Part shown: positions 1 through 7,536 of the stretch, piece by piece
Layout of the letters: the number at the start of each line of letters is the position of its first letter
Position numbering within the stretch: position 1 is the stretch's first letter
Origin: Ralstonia wenshanensis
GTDB taxonomy: Bacteria > Pseudomonadota > Gammaproteobacteria > Burkholderiales > Burkholderiaceae
NCBI RefSeq assembly: GCF_021173085.1
Contig: NZ_CP076412.1
Span: forward strand, 1,364,001-1,428,000
Length of the DNA: 64,000 nucleotides
Reading direction: 5' to 3'
Notes under the pieces: model-generated
The model's input: the letters and a program-made list of their open reading frames with translations, nothing else
Databases searched by the model: none
Told to the model about the DNA's origin: nothing
Translations under genes and position numbers: made by a program

Positions 1-664
1 AGAAGATCGACGGCGTGACCATCATCATCCCCATCGACATCAGCACGGCCGCCACCACGATGTCGATCACCAGGAACGGGATGAAGATGGCAAACCCGAT
101 CTGGAACGCGCTTTTCAGCTCGCTCGTGACGAAGGCCGGGATGAGCGCACGCATGGGCGTTTGCTCGGGCGAGGCAATGGCCGGCATGTTGCCCATCTTG
201 ACGAACAGGGCGAGGTCCGGCTCGCGCGTCTGCTTGAGCATGAACTGGCGCAGCGGCGTGGCGGCGGTGTCCATGGCCTGCTCGACGGTGATCTTGTTGT
301 CACGCAGCGGCACGTAGGCGTCGGTGTAGACCTTGTCGAGCACCGGCGACATGACGAAGAACGTGAGGAACAGCGCCAGCCCGATCAGCACCTGGTTGGG
401 CGGCGTGGTTTGTGTGCCTAGCGCATGGCGCAGCAGCGACAGCACGATGATGATGCGCGTGAAGCTGCTCATCATCAGGATGATGGCCGGCAGAAACCCG
501 AGCGACGTCAGGAAGACCAGCGTCTGGACGGGCAGCGAATAGCTTTGGCCGCCGGCGGTGCCCGTGAGCAGCGGCAGACCGGGTTGCGACTGGGCGAACA
601 CGGCGGGCGCGGCGCCCAGCAGCGCCAGGGCAATCAGGCAGCGGAAGAAGGTGCGCGCGTTCAT
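1..664 (-). CDS. fliP: Flagellar export gate protein FliP, 3' end outside window
   Basis: FliP is an inner-membrane core component of the flagellar type III export gate (FliPQR). About 221 codons are visible, read from an ATG at 664 that overlaps the fliO stop (ATGA). The N-terminus looks like a cleavable signal peptide (residues 1 to about 25, ending AVFAQ), as is usual for FliP. Next come the family hydrophobic segments (LVFLTSLGFLPAIILMM, LIGLALFLTFFVMSP) and, near the visible end, the segment FAIFIPFLVIDIVVAAVL. The usual length is about 245-255 aa, so only the last 25-35 residues are missing. It is the last visible gene of fliLMNOP. Confidence 0.95.
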   Translation of the reverse strand, partial: MNARTFFRCLIALALLGAAPAVFAQSQPGLPLLTGTAGGQSYSLPVQTLVFLTSLGFLPAIILMMSSFTRIIIVLSLLRHALGTQTTPPNQVLIGLALFLTFFVMSPVLDKVYTDAYVPLRDNKITVEQAMDTAATPLRQFMLKQTREPDLALFVKMGNMPAIASPEQTPMRALIPAFVTSELKSAFQIGFAIFIPFLVIDIVVAAVLMSMGMMMVTPSIF

Positions 665-1062
665 TCCGACTTTCCCGTCAGGTGACGCTTGAGCTGGATG
701 GACAGCGCGTCGGCAAAGCGGGGCGGCTTGCCGGAGCCGGAAGTGCCGTCGCCGGACGGGTCGTCCGGCGTGGAAGCGACTTCTGCGGGGCGCGGCAGCG
801 TGTGGAGCGTCTGCACGTGCTGCTGCGTGACGCCCAGCACGAGCCATGTGCCTTCCACATCGACGACGACGACCTTCTCGCGGGCGCCCAGCATTTGCTG
901 TGCGACCACGGTGATCACCTGACTGCGGCGCCGGCCTAAACCGCCGGGGCCCATGCCCGCGCGCTGCTGCAGACGGCGCAGCAGCCAGCCGGCCGCCACG
1001 ATCATCGCCAACACTACAAACAGCCCGCCTAGGGTGCGGGCCCAATCAACTGCATGGTTCAT
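661..1062 (-). CDS. fliO: Flagellar biosynthetic protein FliO
   Basis: A 133-aa protein with one N-terminal membrane segment (about residues 11-28) followed by a cytoplasmic domain with the FliO pattern (basic RRLQQR, then VVAQQMLGAREKVVVVDVEGTWLVLGV). FliO helps assemble the FliP ring of the export apparatus. It sits between fliN and fliP in the standard order, and its stop overlaps the fliP start by 4 bp. The C-terminal 45 residues are low complexity and poorly conserved in the family. A 68-bp gap separates it from fliN. Confidence 0.9.
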   Translation of the reverse strand: MNHAVDWARTLGGLFVVLAMIVAAGWLLRRLQQRAGMGPGGLGRRRSQVITVVAQQMLGAREKVVVVDVEGTWLVLGVTQQHVQTLHTLPRPAEVASTPDDPSGDGTSGSGKPPRFADALSIQLKRHLTGKSE

Positions 1063-1130
1063 TTCAACACCTTGCCCGGGGGGAGCACTGGTTGCTGTCA
1101 GGGTGCCGATGGACGGCGCGCGTGTATGGC

Positions 1131-1586
1131 TTATCGGTTCAACTTACGGATCCGCTCCGACGGCGTAATGATGTCGGTGAGGCGGATACCGAACTTCTCG
1201 TTGACCACCACCACTTCACCTTGGGCGATCAGGTAGCCGTTGACAAGTACATCCATCGGTTCACCGGCCAGTGCGTCGAGTTCCACCACCGAACCTTGCG
1301 CAAGCTGCAGCAGGTTCTTGATGGGTACCTTGGTGCGGCCCAGCTCCACCGTCAACTGCACGGGGATGTCCAGGATCATGTCGATGTCGTTGCGCTGGGC
1401 ACCGCCCAGGCCGTCGGCCGTCAGGGGCTTGAACACCGGGCTGGATTCGGCGGCGGCGGGCGCGGCGGCCGGCGGGTTTGCCGCAGCACGCTGCGCGGCT
1501 TCCAGGGCCATGGCCTCTTCCATCGTCATCTCGACATCGATGTCGTCGGCGTTGGCTTCGGGGTTCATGGTCGGTTCAGTTGTCAT
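1131..1586 (-). CDS. fliN: Flagellar motor switch protein FliN
   Basis: 151 aa. The C-terminal 80 residues form the SpoA/FliN surface-presentation domain (ILDIPVQLTVELGRTKVPIKNLL, then GSVVELDALAGEPMDVLVNG and VNEKFGIRLTDII). The N-terminal 65 residues are acidic and alanine-rich, as in other betaproteobacterial FliN proteins. FliN forms the lower C-ring with FliM and docks the FliH-FliI export complex. Its start overlaps the end of fliM by 11 bp, which implies translational coupling. Confidence 0.95.
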   Translation of the reverse strand: MTTEPTMNPEANADDIDVEMTMEEAMALEAAQRAAANPPAAAPAAAESSPVFKPLTADGLGGAQRNDIDMILDIPVQLTVELGRTKVPIKNLLQLAQGSVVELDALAGEPMDVLVNGYLIAQGEVVVVNEKFGIRLTDIITPSERIRKLNR

Positions 1587-2586
1587 CGTCAGACTCCGTG
1601 GCAGCGTCGCTGCCGCTCATATTCAGCATGCGGTTGACCCGCAGCGCGTATTGGCCGTTGAACGTGCCGTAGTTGCATTCCATGACGGGCACGCCGTCTA
1701 CCTTGGCGGTCACGCTGTCATCCAGCTCCAGCGGAATGACGTCGCCCACCTTCATGTTCAGGATGTCGGAGACCTGCACCTTGGCCGTGGCGAGGTCGGC
1801 AATCAGCTCCACCTCGGCGGTCTGCACCTGTTGCGAGAGCAGCCGCAGCCAGCGCTTGTCCACTTCCAGCGCTTCGCCCTGGATGGCCGATGTGAGCCGG
1901 TCGCGGATCGGCTCGATCATCGTGTAGGGCATGCAGATGTGCACGTCGCCGCCGTTGTTGCCCAGCTCGATGCTGAAGCTGGTGGTGACCACCACTTCAT
2001 TGGGCGTGGCCACGTTGGCGAACTCGGTGTGCATTTCCATGCGCAGGAATTCGAAATCGATCGGGTAGACCGGCTGCCACGCCTTGGCGTAGTGCTCGAA
2101 CACGAGCTGCAGCATGCGCTGGATGATGCGCTGCTCCACATCGGTAAAGTCCCGGCCTTCCACGCGCATGTGGAAGCGGCCGTCGCCACCGAACAGGTTG
2201 TCGACCACCAGGAAGATCAGGTTGGGGTCGAACACGAACAGCGCCGTGCCGCGCAGCGGCTTGACGTGCACAAGGTTGAGCGAGGTCGGTACCACCAGGT
2301 TGCGGATGAACTCGCTGTACTTCTGCACCTTCACCGGCCCGACGGAGATTTCCGCGTTGCGCCGCATGAAGTTGAACAGCCCGATGCGCCAGTTGCGCGC
2401 GAACCGCTCGTTGATGATTTCCAGCGTGGGCATGCGCCCACGGACGATGCGCTCCTGCGAGCCCAGGTTGTACGAGCGTATGCCCGAGGGATCGGCGGCT
2501 TCGACGGGGTCGTCGTCCGCGTCATCGGACACGCCCTTCAGGAGCGCGTCGATTTCCTCCTGGGAAAGAAACTCTTCCTTGAGCAT
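1576..2586 (-). CDS. fliM: Flagellar motor switch protein FliM
   Basis: 336 aa, the normal length. The N-terminus carries the CheY-P binding helix (LSQEEIDALLKGV, residues 7-19). The middle domain has the GGDGRFHMRVEGRDFTDVE-type signature, and the C-terminus is a SpoA domain (VKVQVSDILNMKVGDVIPL). FliM is the switch subunit through which chemotaxis reverses the motor. The start lies 1 bp after the fliL stop codon region on the minus strand. Confidence 0.96.
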   Translation of the reverse strand: MLKEEFLSQEEIDALLKGVSDDADDDPVEAADPSGIRSYNLGSQERIVRGRMPTLEIINERFARNWRIGLFNFMRRNAEISVGPVKVQKYSEFIRNLVVPTSLNLVHVKPLRGTALFVFDPNLIFLVVDNLFGGDGRFHMRVEGRDFTDVEQRIIQRMLQLVFEHYAKAWQPVYPIDFEFLRMEMHTEFANVATPNEVVVTTSFSIELGNNGGDVHICMPYTMIEPIRDRLTSAIQGEALEVDKRWLRLLSQQVQTAEVELIADLATAKVQVSDILNMKVGDVIPLELDDSVTAKVDGVPVMECNYGTFNGQYALRVNRMLNMSGSDAATESDDDN

Positions 2587-2587
2587 G

Positions 2588-3085
2588 TCACTGAATCACA
2601 AAGTTGGTGAACAAGACGTCTGCCACGGGCGATTCCTTGCCGACAGCCTTGAAGACGTGTTCGCACAGTTCAACGATTTCCTTGGCCAGCTTGACCTTGC
2701 CGTCCGCCGGATACAGCTCGGTAGGGGTCTTGCTGGCCAGGAGCATCAGGACCTTGCTGCGCAGCTCGGGCGTATAGGTCTTGATCTCGTCTTCGGCATG
2801 CTTGTCGAAGCTCTTGAACGTGATGCCGATCTGCAGGTAACGGTCGTTGCCTTCTTCGGGCTGCAGGTTGACGGTCAGGGTTTCCATGGCCACGAACACC
2901 GGCTCTTTGGGCTTGGGCGGTGCGGCGGGGCCGGATGCGGCGTGATTGCCGCCTCCGAGGAAGAACCAGGCGGCACCGCCGCCCATGCCGACGAGCAGGA
3001 GCACGATCAGGATGATCAGCAGCAGCTTGGTGGAGCCGCCCTTTGCTGGGGCGGGGGCGGTAGTGGCGGCAGCGGCTTCGGCCAT
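2588..3085 (-). CDS. fliL: Flagellar basal body-associated protein FliL
   Basis: 165 aa from the ATG at 3085 (MAEAAAATTAPAPAKGG). A longer frame opens at 3235, but its extra 50 residues precede the normal FliL N-terminus, so I prefer 3085. One membrane segment follows (LLLIILIVLLLVGMGGGAAWFFLG, about residues 19-42), then a periplasmic stomatin-like domain ending in the family FVIQ tail. FliL supports stator function around the MS ring. It is the first gene of fliLMNOP. No strong Shine-Dalgarno sequence is visible before the ATG. Confidence 0.93.
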   Translation of the reverse strand: MAEAAAATTAPAPAKGGSTKLLLIILIVLLLVGMGGGAAWFFLGGGNHAASGPAAPPKPKEPVFVAMETLTVNLQPEEGNDRYLQIGITFKSFDKHAEDEIKTYTPELRSKVLMLLASKTPTELYPADGKVKLAKEIVELCEHVFKAVGKESPVADVLFTNFVIQ

Positions 3086-3476
3086 GGGGATCACTCGGGG
3101 ACTAAGGGGGGGTGGGCTTTCCCGGCTCGCGTCGCGCAACACACCGTAAAAAACAACGCACGGCACAGAGTCGGGTTCTCGGATGGCATTCTTCCCCACC
3201 TCTGTCCAGCTCATTCCAGCAAGAAACGCGGTCAATCCTGCTTATCTCGGGCGTTTGCGACGTGCGGTGCAAAGCCGTACGATTTTATACGTGACTCATA
3301 GTGCACTTTATGTGGGGGTTACGTTGCCCCGGGCGCCTGACCGGTACCCCTGTTCGCCTCTTGCACCGCAAAAGTGACGTTGGTCCGAAAGATTTGCCCG
3401 CGCTTGCCGTTGTAAGGAAAGAACAGGCCGGCATGGTCCGGCCCTGCATACCTGCATTGTTTTGCCGGAAGCCGCC
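3086..3476. promoter_or_regulatory. Divergent intergenic region between fliL and the GGDEF/EAL gene
   Basis: About 390 bp without a convincing gene. It must hold the fliLMNOP promoter. A minus-strand TATAAA at 3289-3294 within an AT-rich patch is the best -10 candidate. On the plus strand, GAAA (3387-3390), 15 bp, then GCCGTTGT (3406-3413) resembles the sigma28 pattern used upstream of fliD. I saw no sigma54 -24/-12 element. Confidence 0.4.
3387..3413 (+). promoter_or_regulatory. Candidate sigma28 (FliA) promoter for the GGDEF/EAL gene
   Basis: GAAA-N15-GCCGTTGT. The -10 octamer is identical to that of the fliD promoter (7486-7493) and the spacing is exactly 15, but the -35 has G for T. It lies 64 bp before the preferred TTG start. 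It is weaker than the fliC and fliD elements. Confidence 0.4.
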
Positions 3477-5336
3477 TTGAATTCCTTGCCCTTTTCCACC
3501 CGTATTGACCTGGCGCTTGTCGATGCCGATGGCTTGCCGGCCGACTGTCCTGCGCGCGGCGAGCCGCCGGGCTTCTGCCCGAAGCTGGATCTGCTGTCGA
3601 TGGTCAACGCGCTGACAGAGGGCATCCTCGTGTGTGGGTCGGACCGCCGCGTCACCTACGCCAATCCGAGCGCCGCGCGGCTGCTGGGTTTGCCGGTGGA
3701 GGCCCTGGTGGGGCGTTTGCTGCCCACGGTCGTCAATGCCGCGGTGGACGAGTTTGACGCGTCCATCCACGAGGCCGACTGGCCCGATCAAGAGGTGATC
3801 GCCGAAGGGCAGCCGCAGCTGAACCAGATTTTCGGGATGCACTGCGTGGATGGCCGCACGGTGTGGGTTTCGAGCAACTGGACGCCGCTGTATGCCGATG
3901 GCGGTCATTCGATGACGGCCTCTCCGCGGGCTTCGGAGGTCGGTGCAACGCCATATTCGGTGCTGGTGTCGCTGGTCGACATCACGCAGATCCGCGAAGC
4001 GCAGCAGCGCATCCGGCATCTGGCCACGCACGACACGCTGACGGGGTTGCTGAACCGCTCCGCGCTGGAAGATCGCCTGGAGCACGCTTTGGCGATTGCC
4101 CGCCGCAACCGCTCGCGCGTCTCGGTCATGTTCCTCGACCTCGATCGTTTCAAGAACGTCAACGACACGCTGGGCCACCAGTTTGGCGACATGCTGTTGC
4201 GCGAAGTGGCGGCCCGCCTGCAGGCCTGCGCGCGCGAAGCCGACACCGTGGCGCGCCTGGGCGGTGACGAATTTGTCGTCATGCTCGAAGCGCTGGATGG
4301 CCTGGGCACGCGGCGCGTGGCCGAACGCATTCTCTCGGCCATCAGCGCGCCGTTCCATATCGAGGGGCAGGAGCTGTACCTGGGTGTGTCGATCGGGATT
4401 GCCGTGGCGCCGCACGACGGCGACGACCCAAACACGCTGCTGCGCAAGGCCGATGCCGCCATGTACCTGGCAAAGGAGCGAGGCCGAAACAACTTCCAGA
4501 CCTTTACGAGCGACCTGGACGATCGCGTCTCGCGCCGCTTCCGCATTGAATCGGGCCTGCGGCGTGCGAGCGATCGCAACGAGTTCTACGCCGACTACCA
4601 GCCGCGCGTGGATGTGCGCAGCGGCCGCATCGTCGGCGTGGAAGCGCTCATCCGCTGGAACTCGGCCGATTTCGGCCGCATGATGCCCGGCCAGTTCATC
4701 CAGGACGCCGAAGAAACCGGCCTGATCGTCGAGATCGACCGCTGGATTCTGCGCGCCGCCTGCGACCAGCTTGCGCGCTGGCGCCGCATCGGGCTGCCAG
4801 ACCTGCGCATGTCGATCAACCTTTCGGGCCAGGCGTTCAGCTCGGGGCAGTTGAGTGCGATGGTGCGTGGTGCGCTATCGACCAGCGGCTTGCCGGGTAA
4901 CGCGGTGGAACTGGAGATGACCGAAGGCATCCTGATTCGCGACGATCCGTCATTGCATGCGCTGCTGACCGAGCTGCGCGCGATGGGCGTATCGCTGGCG
5001 CTGGACGATTTCGGTACCGGATATTCATCGCTGTCGTACCTGCACCGCTTCCCGATCGATACGTTGAAGATCGACCGTTCGTTCGTGCAAGACCTGCCGC
5101 ACGTGGCCGAACGCGCGGCCATCACGCGGGCCATCATCATGATGGCGCAGGCCATGGGCATGAAGACCGTGGCCGAAGGCGTGGAGACCACCGGCCAGCT
5201 TGAATTCCTGCGGGAAGTCGGCTGCGACGAGTTCCAGGGCTATCTGCTCACGCGGCCACTGGAGCCGACGGCGGTGCAGGATCTCGTGCGCGAGAACGCG
5301 CGCCGCTACGGCGAGCGCGTCCCCCGGTTTCTATAA
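3477..5336 (+). CDS. PAS-GGDEF-EAL cyclic di-GMP turnover protein
   Basis: 619 aa from TTG 3477, chosen because GGAAG lies 5 bp upstream. TTG 3462 has no such site, and the first in-frame ATG is at 3600, inside the sensor domain. A PAS-like domain covers about residues 38-165. The diguanylate cyclase domain has an intact GGDEF (about 262-266) and the product-inhibition RxxD site (READ) five residues before it. The phosphodiesterase domain has EAL near 389, the loop DDFGTGYSSL, KIDRSFV and EGVET. Both catalytic signatures look intact, so net activity cannot be predicted. There is no signal peptide or membrane segment. The flagellar position and the possible sigma28 promoter suggest a motility role. 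Confidence 0.85.
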   Translation: MNSLPFSTRIDLALVDADGLPADCPARGEPPGFCPKLDLLSMVNALTEGILVCGSDRRVTYANPSAARLLGLPVEALVGRLLPTVVNAAVDEFDASIHEADWPDQEVIAEGQPQLNQIFGMHCVDGRTVWVSSNWTPLYADGGHSMTASPRASEVGATPYSVLVSLVDITQIREAQQRIRHLATHDTLTGLLNRSALEDRLEHALAIARRNRSRVSVMFLDLDRFKNVNDTLGHQFGDMLLREVAARLQACAREADTVARLGGDEFVVMLEALDGLGTRRVAERILSAISAPFHIEGQELYLGVSIGIAVAPHDGDDPNTLLRKADAAMYLAKERGRNNFQTFTSDLDDRVSRRFRIESGLRRASDRNEFYADYQPRVDVRSGRIVGVEALIRWNSADFGRMMPGQFIQDAEETGLIVEIDRWILRAACDQLARWRRIGLPDLRMSINLSGQAFSSGQLSAMVRGALSTSGLPGNAVELEMTEGILIRDDPSLHALLTELRAMGVSLALDDFGTGYSSLSYLHRFPIDTLKIDRSFVQDLPHVAERAAITRAIIMMAQAMGMKTVAEGVETTGQLEFLREVGCDEFQGYLLTRPLEPTAVQDLVRENARRYGERVPRFL

Positions 5337-5343
5337 ATATCGA

Positions 5344-5458
5344 GTGCCCCGGAAAGCGTAGCGAGCGCCCCGAGGTTGGCGTGAGAAGCGCAGCCGTACA
5401 TGGGTACGGCGAGCATCGCAAGGCCAAGATCGGGGTGCGCAGTAGCTTTACGGGGCAC
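5344..5458. repeat. 115-bp imperfect palindromic element between convergent genes
   Basis: The two ends are inverted repeats: GTGCCCCGGAAAGC at the left and GCTTTACGGGGCAC at the right. Imperfect pairing continues inward to a perfect core stem, GCCGTAC (5393-5399) and GTACGGC (5404-5410), around a 4-nt loop. The centre is near 5401. It fills almost the whole gap between the GGDEF/EAL stop and the stop of the convergent regulator gene. It could be a bidirectional terminator, but its length and architecture look more like a dispersed palindromic (REP/MITE-like) repeat. Confidence 0.75.
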
Positions 5459-5459
5459 C

Positions 5460-6095
5460 CTAGAGTTGGAGGCCGTTGCTGACTACGTACATGGTCAGCT
5501 CGGCGTTGTTGCGCAGCTTCATTTTCGAGAGCACGCGCCCCCGGTACACGCTGACCGTCTTGACGCTGATCTGCAGTGCCTCGGCAATCTCGCCCAGCGT
5601 GCGGCCGGAGCCCAGCATGCGCAGCGTCTGGAATTCGCGGTCGGATAGGATGTCGTGGCGGGGCTTGTCCCAGTCGACGTTCAGGTTGTCGGCCAGGACT
5701 TCCACAAGATCCGAAGGCAGGTATTTCTTGCCCTTGGAGATGGCGTTGACGGCGGCCAGCAACTGCGGCTGGCTCGCGTCCATTGGCAGATAGCCGGCGG
5801 CGCCCGCCTTCAGCGCCCGGACGGCAAGCAGCGCTTCAGGGTGGCGGCCCAGTGCCAGCACGGCCAGGCGCGCATGCTGCTGGCGCACGGTCTTGATGGT
5901 CTGGAATTCGTCTCCGGTGGCCGATTCCACCGAAAAGAGCATGACGTCCCACTCGCGCTGGGCGAGCAGGTCGTTATTGGCATCGCGCAGGTCCGGCACG
6001 GCCTCGATCTGCCGGGCCAGGCGCGAATCCTTGAGGATCTGGCGCAGGCCGACACGGGCAATATCGTGCGGTTCGACGATCAGGACATTGAGCAT
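5460..6095 (-). CDS. NarL/LuxR-type regulator with degenerate receiver domain
   Basis: 211 aa. The N-terminal 120 residues have the response-regulator fold pattern (LNVLIVEPHDIARVGLRQIL), but the phosphorylation chemistry is gone. The strand that normally ends in the phospho-acceptor Asp reads VMLFSVES, with Ser at that place. The usual Lys of the last strand is absent (GYLPMDA). The C-terminus is a complete LuxR helix-turn-helix (LSDREFQTLRML, LGEIAEALQISVKTVSVYRGRVLSKM). It probably acts without phosphorylation. It is divergent from fliC, so a flagellar regulatory role is plausible but unproven. Confidence 0.85.
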   Translation of the reverse strand: MLNVLIVEPHDIARVGLRQILKDSRLARQIEAVPDLRDANNDLLAQREWDVMLFSVESATGDEFQTIKTVRQQHARLAVLALGRHPEALLAVRALKAGAAGYLPMDASQPQLLAAVNAISKGKKYLPSDLVEVLADNLNVDWDKPRHDILSDREFQTLRMLGSGRTLGEIAEALQISVKTVSVYRGRVLSKMKLRNNAELTMYVVSNGLQL

Positions 6096-6505
6096 GGTGG
6101 GTGTTGCGGGTCAAACGCGGGCTCGCATCGAGCTCTTCTTTCCGCCGGCAGGCTGTTGGGCCGACCCGGCGGGCTTGCAACTCCCCATCTGTGCACTGTG
6201 TGGCGCTCTATATAGAGAAGGATGCTGGCGCCTATGGACTGGTCGATCGAGTATAGCCGAGGGCCTGCAGGCCAAGAAGCAGGCTCACCGCCTCTTTTGG
6301 AGGGGTGCCTAAAGTCAGGCGCCCGCAAGCCCAAACCGCCGCCGACGCACAAATTTGTCAAGGCGACCCTAAACTTTCCTCAGAGGCCACCGATAACCTG
6401 AGTACAACGCAGACCTGATCCCCTTCAAGTTGCAGGTCACGTTGCCCGGCCTAGCCGGAATTAGCAAACACGGGCAACAAACCATCGGGAAACTTAGGAG
6501 CCGTC
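6096..6505. promoter_or_regulatory. Regulator-fliC intergenic region
   Basis: 410 bp without a gene. It contains a perfect 12-bp palindrome CTCTATATAGAG (6206-6217), which may overlap the promoter of the minus-strand regulator, and the fliC sigma28 promoter (6370-6396). The fliC leader is about 100 nt, with a good TAGGAG Shine-Dalgarno site just before the ATG. Confidence 0.5.
6370..6396 (+). promoter_or_regulatory. sigma28 (FliA) promoter of fliC
   Basis: TAAA (6370-6373), exactly 15 bp, then ACCGATAA (6389-6396). This differs from the enterobacterial FliA consensus TAAA-N15-GCCGATAA in one base. It is about 110 bp upstream of the flagellin start, a typical arrangement for a late flagellar gene. 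Confidence 0.85.
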
Positions 6506-7327
6506 ATGTCCCTCAGCCTCAATACCAACATCTCGTCCCTGCAAACGCAGCAAGCTCTGTCGCAATCGCAGTCCGCTCTGCAAACGTCGCTGCAACGTCT
6601 GTCGACCGGCCTGCGCGTGAACAGCGCGAAGGACGATGCCGCTGCTTACGCTGTGGCTTCCAGCCTGACGACCACGCTGAACTCGCAAACCCAAGGTATC
6701 CAGAACGCCAACAACGCACAGTCGTACCTGCAAACGGCCGACTCGTACCTGGGCCAGGTTGAAAACAACCTGCAACGTATGCGCCAACTGGCTGTGGAAG
6801 CCAACAACGGCGGTCTGTCGACCACCGACCAGGCCAACCTGGACAAGGAATACCAACAGCTGGCCACGGCCAACAAGAACATCGAGACCAACGCCAACTA
6901 CAACGGCGCCAAGCTGTTCGACGGCTCGGTCACCTCGACCACGTTCCAATACGGCCAAAACTCGTCGACCGACGTCGCTACCGTGACCAACGCCAACCTG
7001 GCCAGCTTCGGTACGCTGTCGAGCACGAGCGTGACCTCGACCGCCAACGCAACGGCAGCCCAGGCCAAGATCGACGCCGACCTGGCCAGCCTGAAGGCAG
7101 CTCGCGCTGACCTGGGTGCACAGCAAAGCGGTCTGAGCTCGACGATCAACACGCTGACCTCGTCGAACACCGCCCTGTCGGCTGCAAAGTCGGCCATGGT
7201 CGATACCGACTACGCTTCGGAAACGTCGAACATGACCCGTCAGAACATCCTGCAGCAAGCGGGTACGGCGATGCTGGCGCAAGCCAACTCGGCACCGAAC
7301 AGCATCCTGAGCCTGCTGAAGGGCTAA
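6506..7327 (+). CDS. fliC: Flagellin
   Basis: 273 aa, a short flagellin of the betaproteobacterial type. The N-terminal D0/D1 region (LNTNISSLQTQQAL, LSTGLRVNSAKDDAAAYAVA) and the C-terminal coiled region (DTDYASETSNMTRQNILQQAGTAMLAQAN, broken here for length; ends SILSLLKG) are standard. The middle is short and unusually rich in Ser and Thr (about residues 140-190, e.g. SVTSTTF, SSTSVTSTANAT), offering many possible O-glycosylation sites. The ATG has TAGGAG upstream, and transcription should start from the sigma28 promoter. The glycan operon 6 kb downstream makes modification of this protein a reasonable hypothesis. Confidence 0.96.
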   Translation: MSLSLNTNISSLQTQQALSQSQSALQTSLQRLSTGLRVNSAKDDAAAYAVASSLTTTLNSQTQGIQNANNAQSYLQTADSYLGQVENNLQRMRQLAVEANNGGLSTTDQANLDKEYQQLATANKNIETNANYNGAKLFDGSVTSTTFQYGQNSSTDVATVTNANLASFGTLSSTSVTSTANATAAQAKIDADLASLKAARADLGAQQSGLSSTINTLTSSNTALSAAKSAMVDTDYASETSNMTRQNILQQAGTAMLAQANSAPNSILSLLKG

Positions 7328-7372
7328 TCAGGCAGTTGGATGCAGTCCTGCCGCTCCGGCGGTTGGGCCAAG

Positions 7373-7404
7373 GGCCGGCGCTCCTCGGGGCGTCGGCCTT
7401 TTTT
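7373..7404 (+). terminator. Intrinsic terminator after fliC
   Basis: GGCCGGCGC (7373-7381), loop TCCTCGG, then GCGTCGGCC with one G-T wobble, followed by six T (7399-7404). It separates fliC transcription from fliD. Confidence 0.88.
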
Positions 7405-7466
7405 CATTGGTCTTTCATTGGTCGGATACCCCCCTTTTTCGTGGGTGGCGCCTGCATAACCTGCCC

Positions 7467-7493
7467 TAAAGAAGCGGCAGCCCGTGCCGTTGT
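7467..7493 (+). promoter_or_regulatory. sigma28-type promoter of fliD
   Basis: TAAA (7467-7470), 15 bp, GCCGTTGT (7486-7493). The -35 and spacing match the fliC promoter exactly, and the -10 keeps GCCG but not GATAA. It is located 43 bp before the fliD ATG and would drive fliD-fliS-fliT. Confidence 0.65.
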
Positions 7494-7536
7494 GTAGAGA
7501 GACTTCCGCCGGCGCAGATGCTTATCGGACCCGATC

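Noticed and set aside
1240-2610. 456-aa plus-strand frame over fliN and fliM
   Set aside because: Antisense shadow of well-supported genes, with low-complexity His/Arg/Val-rich sequence.
6310-6336. Second sigma28 promoter upstream of fliC
   Set aside because: TAAA-N15-GCCCAAAC has a poor -10. The element at 6370-6396 explains fliC expression.
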